DNA from: Cyanophora paradoxa | Lineage: Eukaryota; Glaucocystophyceae; Cyanophorales; Cyanophoraceae | DNA length: 64,000 nucleotides | Assembly (NCBI GenBank): GCA_004431415.1 | Contig: QPMI01000134.1 | Location: 1 to 64,000 of the forward strand | Direction: 5' to 3' | Shown: piece by piece, positions 44,970 through 54,800 of the stretch | Layout: the number at the start of each line of letters is the position of its first letter | Numbering within the stretch: the first letter of the stretch is position 1 | The notes under the pieces: model-generated | Told to the model about the DNA's origin: nothing | The model's input: only the letters and a program-made list of their open reading frames with translations | Databases searched by the model: none | Translations under genes and position numbers: made by a program

Positions 44970-47900
44970 TCGCAGTGTCCTTATCGCTGTGCAATTGTTC
45001 CCTCCTGCTCTGCGTCTTTCCTTACCGAGCGAGATTGGCGGGTGCACATGGCAGCTGCGCACGATACGACCCAGGATAATATATACCCGTGTGGGTATTG
45101 TAGTGCTGTGCTGTCCGATCGTTCCAGTTGGGACGCGCATCGTAGTTCTGTGCACCGCGTAGTAAGAGCCCGGGTTCGCAGGGAGCGCAGTACGTACATT
45201 GTTGTATTCCTTCCATCTGGGTCTGCGAATTTACCCTCACGTCGGTAATGCAGGTCCCACGTATTTTCCCCGACGACGTAGTCGTTTGAATCAGAACGCG
45301 AAGCAATGTATCCGAGATTCTGATGCAGGTACGTACTATATCATGCATGTATTGTGAAAGTACGTCAGTTTGGCACGTCTTAACAATTTCCAGCTCGGCA
45401 CGCAAATGATCCTAATTGGCCGTCATCGCATGCGAAGAGTAGAAATCGGAGTTATTACACCCAACGTACTCGTCTGTTGGAAAGGAACACGAATTTTGAA
45501 TCCGTACTCGAAAAGTGCGTTGTACGTTGCCTGCTCTTGTGCTTGCCTTCTTACGTTGCGTCAGTTATGAACCGGCGCAATTTTGGCATGATATTTCTGA
45601 TCCTGCCTTAAAGGAAGCAGCTAAAGTCTACTTCCTGAAGTTATTCTGCATCCGGCGGGGGTGCAGTTGTTGTACAGAATCAAGGCGGGCTGATAAACTG
45701 CATCCAGTGTCGTGCAAGTGTCTCTCGTCTAGGGACGGCGCCTCTACGATGCCACATCAAGCGGGCTGCTCGTGTATTACGACGGATGTGTGTTGTCATG
45801 CCTGCTCTGTCATGCGCATTCATGGAATATCCAGTGACCACGCTCGGGTGGAACTGTGCACCCGATGTAATTCCTTTAAATGCTCGCCGTCGCGGACATT
45901 CTGCCCCTTTTCAAGTCTGGTGCGATTTTGTACAACTGCGTTTATGCGTATCGGTTGATCATAGCTTGCTCATAGAATCGACTTCATTGCGTTGAAGTGG
46001 ACGAACGTATCCGGAACTTGCTGTCCGATCTGACGTACCCCGAGTTGTTAATGTGCCAAAGAGTGAATAACTATCAGGTGATTGCTCGCGCCCTTGTTAT
46101 TACGGTACCCTTTCGACATATCTGCCGTATGACGCTAGTACTCAGCTAATTCATGTACGAGGACCGAAGGGGAAGAATGGGCGGCGCATCGGTGGCGGGC
46201 AACTTGGATCGCAGGGCCGTGTTATATTCGTCCCTTGCAACCCTATTAATAATATCAAATCTATATTCCCGCTCCCACCGAGAGGCAAAGTGTGTCTGGT
46301 AAACCAACGGAAACCTAAAGGTGGCGAGACATGGTACAATCGTGTCAGGCTCGACAAATGCTTCGAGGTGCTGGAGTGCTTGCGCGATACCACGAAACAT
46401 ATCTACTATCAGAATATCCAGCTACGTGATCAGAACGACCCCGAATTGTTGGCTGAAATTGACAAGTGGAATGCCGGAACTACTGATAGTGTCATCAATC
46501 CACGTGACGCTGATGACTCGGACAGCGATACTTCCGACGTTGCTGCATCTGATTCTACGCCTATGAATCGTCCAATCTGTCCTTCAGTCGCCGTTAATTT
46601 GAAAGGGACTTCTCTCAGCACGCTCCCCGTGAATTCTGGCCGAATTATACGAGCCCATTCGCCGGAAACTGACGTGTGTTCGTTTCTGTCGGTATATCCT
46701 ACTGGTGTGTTTCCCGTCCGGGAATTGTACGCCTTTCAGCCGATCGAATTTGCGCAGGCACGCATGGCTTACACGATCCGGCGAGGCCTATATCGCTCAC
46801 CGCCCGCGAATTCTTCTCCCATCGATGCCTTGCGACATCTTCTGCGCCATTTCAGCGCGACCCGGCGGCCCTTCTGAACTCAATTTCCATCATATTGGAT
46901 GATGACGCATGGCGTGGTTTTAATTTTGTGAGGGATCATATTGTGAATGCAGCATCTCTTGAAAACCAGGATACGCATGGAGTGGTACCGAATGCTAATA
47001 TGACAGTTGCGGACGCCTTGAACCTGGTGAACAGTACAGTTGAGGATCACTCGCTTGATGCTTTAACCATACGTACAAGGTGCTACCGTACAATGACACG
47101 TAATGTGATTCCGATCCGAAATATTCATCCTCCCGCGCCTTCTGAAATTTCTCGCTCGTGCCCAGGTTCGAGGAACGGCTGCTTACTGGACAAATGCGCG
47201 AAATAAACTACACAGCATGTTCACGACCATTGGTTTCCCTCACATCTACATGACACTATCGAGCGATGACCTGCACTGGCCTGATCTACTTCGGGCAATC
47301 GACCCTGTCAAATTCCAGTCCAGCACCGCCGTATCGGAATTTACAAAAAATCGTGACGACGTTGTGAAACTGCTGAATGACAACCCGGGGATTGTTGCTG
47401 AGCACTTCGATGAACGAGTTCGCGCCATGTTGGAGTTGTTTCAGTCCGAAGGTGGCGAGAGCCTTTTTGGTTGGCCAGTCGTAGATTTTTTTGTTCGGTG
47501 CGCTTTGGAATTCATGTACGTGTATTTCGCGTTGTCTCATACGTCTCCGAAGGTATGAGGTTCAGAGTCGCGGGTCGTTGCATGCTCATCTAGTCATCTG
47601 GTTAGGTGAACGTACACGGGACGGAGTATCTACCCCTCCCCCCAATTTGGATCCGGCGGATCCCGCCTTCAATGCAGAACAAGTTTGTGCATGGCTGGAT
47701 ACGATCGTCAAAACGGAAGTGCGTTGTAGCTCATGTCATTGGAGTCGTGTTTGCAATCTACCTCTAATCTAGGCTACAGCAACCTCGCACTGAAGGCCCT
47801 TTTGCACAATCGTGGGCAACAGAGCGATTGCAGACATATGTTGCTCGGTTCAACCGGCACAAGCACTCGCATACTTGTCGGATTGATCCATCGGCGAAGT

Positions 47901-48864
47901 ACAGACACCGTCGCCAACGGAAACTGGCCGTCGTCGACGAGGACGCTGAGCTTCATGATCCTCTACCAGATACGGCCCGCAACTCCGTTCTCGAGGACCA
48001 GTTGTCTGCAATGGAGAAGGCTGCTCCTTCGGAACATGTAGCCCGTTCAGCCCGGATTGCGAGATTCATGGCCGAATACAAGGAGAGGTGTAAATGTCGA
48101 TTTGGGTTCCCCCATGTGTTTGCGGCAAAGACGCACCTTCGGAGTTCTCACGAGGAGCGCTTCATGTGTCGTGGGGACAGGGAAGTAATTTTTAAACGCA
48201 CCACACAAGACGACAGATACACGAACAACTTCCATGATATAATAATCCAGCTATGGCAAGCCAATATGGATATTCAAGTGGTCACTAACCCGTACAAGAT
48301 TGCAGCGTACATCTTGGGGTATATGACTAAAGATGAGACAGAGGAGATGAAGGCGGTTGAGAGCGTGCTGTCTGATTTGCCTGAGGAGGCTTCGACCAAC
48401 CAAATCCTCTTGAAGGTTCGGTTTCCTTTTACATGACCGGATTAATTGTGATTGGTTTGTAATCGCTGCGCCGCTCTCCTAGATGCGGAACGCAATGCTG
48501 GGATGTCGTACAATGTCCAAGCAAGAAGCGGGTCTATATTGCCTAGGTGGGTGCATTCGTTTTGTCGCCGGAGTTTGCGTGATGAATACGCACATGTGCC
48601 GCTGTGATCGTGCCTGCTCTCATGTATTCATGTGCATGCTGCAGGTCTACCATTGTTTTATTCATCACGAACATCCTGTTCAGTTGGGGCGTATCTTCCA
48701 GGGAAACGCACGAAGCACCTACGTAAGAAACGGGACCTCGAGTTCCGTGTGCAGCGCAATCCAAATGATGAAGATGCATGGGCGGATGATCAAGTTGATT
48801 ATTATACTGCTCGTACTAAGGACCCTGCTGGTACGACATTCACTTTCTCGTTCTCGACGTAAAT
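44970..48864 (+). CDS. Helitron-type Rep (HUH endonuclease), multi-exon, helicase absent
   Basis: The first exon (after GGTCGCAG at 44972) holds two C2H2-like zinc fingers (CPYRCAIVPSCSASF..H..H; CGYCSAVLSDRSSWDAHRSS). Further exons give YFPRRRSRLNQNAKQCIRDS, HANDPNWPSSHAKSRNRSYY, then 46145 onward: LIHVRGPKGKNG, GRVIFVPCNPINNIKSIFPL and YNRVRLDKCFEVLECLRDTT. The Helitron N-terminal domain begins near 47167 (VRGTAAYWTNARNKL; FTTIGFPHIYMTLSSDDLHW). The HUH motif is SLHAHLVIWL (His codons at 47581 and 47587), after a small intron ending CCGAAG. The relaxase part continues with CKCRFGFPHVF, LWQANMDIQVV and the two-tyrosine motif AAYILGYMTKDE (Tyr at 48308 and 48320). The frame ends at 48862 after KQEAGLYCL and LRKKRDLEF. 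A PIF1-type helicase, normally fused downstream, is not present before 50372. Rep nicks and joins single-stranded DNA during rolling-circle transposition. Confidence 0.75.
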
Positions 48865-50372
48865 AATCTGTGCGTATACGTGCAGGCTCGGCACCTGTTT
48901 TCGAGTCCCTAACATTATCTTCCCTTTTACCCGAGCTCCATCCCTATATATATAACATTTTAATTGTTTCATTATCTTCCCTTTTACTTAATTTGTCAAT
49001 TCTTCGTACATCTCTATCACGCATTTGGTATACAAAACTTAATTTATACCCATCCTGCCGTAGTGCGTGTCCCCATTTCAGACCAGAGGCTGCACTGCCC
49101 CCGGGGCAGGACTGTTTTTTTCGACTGCTTCTCCAACACTCGCAGCGATCCCACGCGGCAGGGCTAGGAGGCAGCGAGCCGGGTACAGCAACCGCAGTTG
49201 CGACGCTGGGCTCACGCCATGCAAAGCAAAGTCAAGCGTGCAAATCATTTGCGAGCTCAGTGCGCAAACCACGGCACACGCACACTGCCAGAGCCTGCGC
49301 CATAGTACACATGAGTTCACAGCAATCAAACCGGCGATCGCAATTAACGGTCCGCGGATAGCCGGGGCTGCAAGGTCCTAGAGGCCGATCGCGATCGCGA
49401 CTCATGCATATGACGCAATTCTAATTAAATAATTCGATGTGCAAAACCGGATCGCCGAGTCATCTAATTCGAATGAATCATATATATAGGCAGTTTACTA
49501 TTAATTTAGCGCTAGCATCACGAGTTCTTAAAATCCGACGCATAATAATCGCACACGCTCGGCTAATATATCGCATGTGCATGTAAAATCGAATCGCCGC
49601 ATCAGATCATGATCATGATCATAATTATAAATAGCCTCCTGTCCCATTTAGAGCATTCTAGCTTTAAATCATTAATCGAATCTAAAGATCGCATGATCAT
49701 GATCGAAGTCAGTTCTCACGCGTGAATCACGGTATAGCTACTATGGCAAGGATCTGGACGGTCCAGACCCCGCTGTCGGAGCATCTTTGATGTAGCTACC
49801 GGGCATCACCGCTGAACCGTTGAACATGCCTGTGAAGCCCAGCTGCAGCCGGCCGTAGAGAGTCTGTCGAGCCTGAGCGTCCGGCTTGAGCCCTATAGCT
49901 AGTACGTAGCGCCCAACTGAAGCCCGTTCAAGCCCGAGTGTAGCTCTGCCCAGCTCAAGCTTGACGGCAAGTTAGCAGTACTACCGCCTGGCGTCAGCGG
50001 TTACAAGTTAGAGTCCAGACTTGAGCTCTAGCCAAGTCCAGTCTGCATCCAAGGCTCCGAGCTTGAGGCACTAGTACTGGCACACACAAGTCAGCGCTAG
50101 CGCATGAGTTGCGTGTCCCTTACAGTGACCGGCGTTAACGTTAGCAGCGTAGCATTAGTAGCTCAGCGGCTAGTCGTCTTCAGGCAGCGCGGCTCCGCTG
50201 GCCATGGGCTAGGGGCTGACGGGTACAGCTCCGTCCACGATGTGATCCGTCCGAGCGCTAGTTAAAGGGATGATCCGCTGAGGCATTAACATTGCTGCTT
50301 GAGCCAGGACGTAGACCGGGGCAGTTGCACGATCCACGAGAAGCCATAATTAATTATCGAATACACACTACA
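48865..50372. other. Lower-GC right end of the insertion, no gene
   Basis: No helicase motif (GxxGxGKS or DE box) or other domain is found in any frame. Notable are clusters of TCATGATCATGATC palindromes (49606-49620, 49690-49700) and, at 49850-50060, many short copies of CTTGAGCCC, CAAGCCCGAG, AGCTTGA and their complements. The last bases before the duplicated CCCG are AATACACACTACA. Confidence 0.6.
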
Positions 50373-51770
50373 CCCGCCGGCGCCGCCTCCACGCCCACGG
50401 GCCGCGCGCCGCCGGGGCGCACGCGCGGCGAGGGCGGCGCCCTGGGGCGGCGGGGCGGCGGAGGGGAGTGGCGGCGGGCGGCCGCGCGGCGCTGCGGGGC
50501 CCGAGCTGCGGGGCGGCCGCCGGGGCCCGGGGGAGCTTTCCGTGCTCCCGCAGGCGCCGGTGCAGAGGAGAGCGGACTCAGGGCGCGAGGGCCGCACGCA
50601 GAGGCCGGCCGCCGCCTCACAGCGGAGCGGCGCCCCGCGCCGGTCCGGCGCGCTGCCGCGCCGGCTCCGTCGCACTCGCGGCGGTTACTAACTGCAAACG
50701 GCCGTTAGGCTAACTGCCGCGCAGCGGAGGGGGCGGCGCTTCGGGGCTTCGGGGCGCACGCTGCTCCTCGCTGGCGACCGGCGCGGGGCGGCCTCCGCGC
50801 CGCGAACCGCGTCACGGGCAGTGCCGAGCCGTGCTCCACGGGCTTCGTGCTCCGCGCCCCACTCGCGGCGACTCCGCCCTTCGCCCGCCAGTCCATTCAA
50901 TCGCGGCGCGGCCATCCGGGGCGACCTGCCGCGGGCGTGCGTCAGCTTCGACTTCGCCGCATGCAAATGCACGACGCTGTGCGAACCAATGCCCTCCGCC
51001 AAGGCCGCCGCCGCCGCGCCTCCGCCGAGCTCGCGACGACCGCGAGCGGCCATTGCGGCGCTTCCGAGGGAGGCTGATCGTGCTCCAGATGCGTGGAGGA
51101 GCGCATTCTGCTGGCCAGCTGCTCGCCCGCACGCTGTGGAGCGAGATCTCGTCACGATTTCTGTGCCGGCTTGGGGTACAGCGATCGCCCGCTTCGCCAC
51201 CTTCGCTCCTCGGGCTTCGATGCGCCTTGCGGCGCGGCGCCGGTATACGTGCGTTCCAACTCTATCGACGGCATGTGCTGGTCTAACACGCGCCGCTCGC
51301 AGCCTTGCGATCTTGTGCGACTCGGCAATGCGGTCGATTGCAGGGATCAGCGCGCGCGCAGGCGCGCGGCTCGATGCGAGTGCGATGCGATCCCGGCGGC
51401 GAGCGGATCCAGGTACGCCGCTCGGCCGCGCACGGACGCGCCTAGGCCTATCCTGCGCGAGTCGCAGGGGGCGCGCGCGCGGACGATGCGGTCCTGCGGG
51501 GCCTCTGCCCGAGCCTGCCGCCTCGGCTCCGGACGAGGCGGCCGGCGTCGCGCCCGGGCGCACGCCGACAGACGTCCGCCTCGAGCGCCGCCCCGCGGGC
51601 CCCTCGGACCCGCCGGTCGCCCCGCGCGAGAGGCGCCCCCGCAGCGCCGCGCGCCGCGCCTCCGCGCGCCCCTCGAGCTCGGCGGCGGGCGGCGGCGACT
51701 CCTCCTCCTCCCTCCCCGCGCGCCCCGCCCCGCCCCGCCCCCGCAGCTTGGCTTACTGAGTCTTTGGCCT
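50373..51770. promoter_or_regulatory. Upstream region of START gene copy 3 (right half of unit 3)
   Basis: Starts with the second CCCG and continues CCGGCGCCGCCTCC exactly where unit 2 does at 7735. It then aligns with 7735-9090, including CGTTAGGCTAACTGCCGCGC, ATGCAAAT and the GC-rich stretch before exon 1. As in unit 2, long open frames occur on both strands; none has a recognisable fold. The 25-kb insertion lies about 1.43 kb upstream of this gene's start codon. Confidence 0.6.
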
Positions 51771-51807
51771 TGGCTCTCTGGCTGTTTGCTCTCCGCCCCG
51801 GCTCGCC

Positions 51808-54800
51808 ATGGCGCAGGTGCTGTTCCTGGGCGTGGCCCGCGGCGAGGCGCACGGCGCCAAGAGGCTCGCCACGGTGCGCGCCCCTCGTCCCAGTCTTCTA
51901 TGAGATTCTTCCACAAGAGCCGCGCGTACCGCTGTTTTCATTCTATCCAGATCCAGACCGTTATTCTATCTATCGGCTCGAAGAGGGTCGCCACGGCCCG
52001 TGAGCGCGCCTACGGTCGAGGGCGAGATGAAGCTGGGCGGGGCTCGCGGTCGCTAGGGAGCTAGCCGCGCGACGCCCGACCCCCGGCTCGCTCGGGAGCC
52101 CTGCGCCCGCGCTCGCTCGCCCCCTAGCTCGCTCGCTCACGGCCCCCGAGCCGAAAGCTAGCCGGAACCCGCGGCTGCTAGAAAGGAAGCTAGCCGCCCC
52201 ACGCCACGCTTGCGCGCCGCGGCCCGGCCCGCCCCGCCCCGCCCCGCCCCGGCCCCGGCCCCGGCCCGCCCCCAGGCTCGCTCGCTCGCCGGCGCCCCCC
52301 CGACCCGAGCCGACCCGAGCCGCCCCGCCCGCGCAGCCGGAGCAGACGATGTACGCGAAGGAGTACTACAAGCGGGAGGCCGCCGACGCCCTCCTCGACG
52401 TCCGCCGCGAGGTGAGCGGGCGAGGCCCAGCCTCGACGATCCGATCCGGCCCAGCCTAGCCCAGTCTAGCTAGCCCCCTTCCTAGTCTAGTCCAGCTGGG
52501 CCCCTTGTCGTAGCCTGGCTTGCTTTGGCGCCTTGCACCGCAGGTTTAGCTAGCTAAGCAGATTAGCAGGTTCTCGGACTCCTAGCAGCCACGTCTAGCT
52601 TTAAGCTCGGGACCTTAGCTTGCTTGCTTTCTTCCTAGCCACTGCATCAGCCCAAGCTGACTCTCTTTGAACAGTTCTCGGGCGCCGATCTGCTCTGGAC
52701 GGACCACGGGCCCCTCCCGGGCGAGAAGGTCAGGCCCTTACCCGCGGGCCCCTCCCCCCCGCACCCCCTCGCGATCCACTCTCCCCCGGGCCATCTTCCA
52801 CGCCGTGCCGCTCCTTATGCGCTCACGCCGGATTCAAATCCGCCGGCCTCCACCCGGGCTACCTACCCACACCCGGGCGCCCCGCGCGCGCCCCTTACGC
52901 GCCCCTCACGCGCCCCCGCGCCCGCCCCGCCCCCCAGATCCGGCGGATGCACCGGGAGGACCCCCTCCCGAACCGGCCCCCGATCCTCAAGTCCGCCCTC
53001 ATCATCCCGGTCCGTCCGCTCCGCCCGCGCCGCCCGCCCGCCCGCCCTCCCTTTCGCTCGTCTACATTAAAAGCTTCCTTAGTTTCCATTTCTATAGAGT
53101 CTCAGAAGCTTCCATAGCTATAGCTAGAGTCTCGAACAGCGTCAGCGCGCCCTCCCGGCCGGGCCCCTTGAGCAGCCAGCACGGATCATCTGATCTCTGA
53201 ACTGGCGCGCAGGCGCCGGCGTGGCGGGTGGCGAACTTCCTGTGGGACCCCACGAGCCGCACAAAGTGGGACAAGGTGCACCGGCTCCGATCGTCCTCGA
53301 ATTTGATCCCTAGATTAGATCTCGTGGAGTCCGAGCCCCCTCAGCGCAGATCTCATAGATCTTAGCTAGATTTTCCTAGCTAGCTATAGCTATCTAGCTT
53401 CCTTCCTTAGCTAAACTAACGAACTGACTTCGCACCAAGTGGGACAAGGTGCGCCGGCAGGCGGCGGGCGGGCGGCGGGCGGCCCCGCGCGAGCTAGCTC
53501 CGACCATTCTTGAATTTGATCCCTAGATTGGATTCTTTAGAAGATCCGATAGCGCAGCGCTCGTTTCCCGAGCGCCCTCAGAGTTTCCTCAGCTCAGATC
53601 CCATACATCTTAGCTCACCACTCGAGAAGACGCTTAGCTTAGCTAACTGACTCCGGTACCCCCCGCGCAGCTGGCGCTGCGGTGCGGGGTGGTGGACGAG
53701 CTGGAGCGGACGACGCGGGTCGACTACGTGGAGGAGACGAACCTGCTCCCGGGTCACCTCCCCCGCAACATGCTCCTCGTCGCCACCGTCCAGGTGGGCG
53801 CCAGCACCCGTCTGGCTGCCGGGCTCTGGGGCGAGAGGGCGGGCGGGCGCCGGTCCCGCCGACACGGCTCCCTCTCTCTGCAGCGCGACCTGCACGCGCG
53901 CATGTTCGTGATCGCCTACCGCTCCGTCATCCACAAGAAGGGTGCTTCGCTTAACCCTGCTTCACCCTGCTTCTCTTTTTCCGCGGAGCTGCGCTGTTCT
54001 GAACCGGGGCGCGCAGTCAAGGTGGAGGGGCAGTTCATCCGAGCGCACGTCTTCAAGGGGTGCGCCGCGCGGCGGGGCGGGGCGGGGCGGGGCGGGGAGC
54101 GAGAGGGGCGGGGATACGCCGAGCGGTGGGGCGGGCGGGACGCGGCTATCGATGTCTCCCTTCCGGCGCAGCTCAGCTTTACGTCTCGACTCAGGAGCGC
54201 TAGAACAAGGGCCTTCTGACAGGGCGCGGCGCGGCGCGGCAGGGCTTCATCGTTCGGGAGGTCGACGAGCGCAGCAGCGAGCTGACGTACGTCATCCAGA
54301 TGGACGTCAAGGTAGCCTACCCCCTCCTATTATTCCCCTCCCCGTGACGTCACGCCCACCGTGACGTCGCGCCACTCGATTAGGGCGTCCTATCGCGCGT
54401 CACGGCGGAACATTACTTCGCGCGGCGCATGCTGGCGCCGCAGCAGGCAGGCTTTCCCGTACCCCTCTTGTCTTCCTCCCCGCCCTTCCTCAGTGCCGCC
54501 CCCCTCCCCGCTTTGCAGATCGGGTACGCCCTTAGGATCGAGTACCTGTCCAACTGCGGGAAGGTTTGTGTACCCCGGCCGGGCTCCGCGGGCCCCGTAC
54601 CCCGTCTCGCGGGCCGCGCTGACGCCCCTGGCAGTGGATCAAGGGCGGGCTCTTCCCCCCCCGCTCCCTCGTCTCTGAGTCGCGGCACATCCAGGGGGCC
54701 CTGAAGAAGGTACGAGCTGGAGCACGCTCTTGTTTGTTCCCGCGCGTTTCCTCGCTCGGGAGCTGACGGGTACGCGGCAAGATCCGGGGGATGAAATCGC

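Larger units (their letters stand above)
24960..50372. mobile_element. 25.4-kb insertion with TG...CA ends and CCCG target-site duplication
   Basis: Unit 2 reads CTCGGCCCG-CCGGCGCCGCC without a break (7729-7748). In unit 3 the left half CTCGGCCCG is followed by TGTGGAGGTG at 24960, and the right half follows CACTACA-CCCG at 50372. Removing 24960-50372 plus one CCCG restores the unit 2 order exactly. CCCG at 24956-24959 and 50373-50376 is the direct duplication. The ends TGTGG and CTACA obey a TGTNR...YNACA pattern of the kind reported for Ginger DNA transposons and Gypsy-like integrases, with short 4-bp duplications. The insert is visibly less GC-rich than its flanks. It encodes an Ulp1-like protease, SUMO-like domains, a Helitron-type Rep and unknown multi-exon genes. 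I found no integrase or DDE transposase, no DNA polymerase and no long terminal repeats, so the mobilising enzyme is unknown and nesting is likely. Confidence 0.8.

Noticed and set aside
49600-49700. Replication origin or CRISPR-like array from repeated GATCATGATC palindromes
   Set aside because: The repeats are short, irregular and without spacers, and similar palindrome-rich spacers occur at 21170-21470 and 62130-62170.
24960-50372. Polinton/Maverick or giant-virus-derived element
   Set aside because: The size and TG...CA ends would allow it, but no protein-primed polymerase, packaging ATPase, capsid protein or integrase motif was recognised.
48865-50372. PIF1-type helicase of the Helitron
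   Set aside because: No Walker A or B motif or long frame was found in any reading of this lower-GC stretch.
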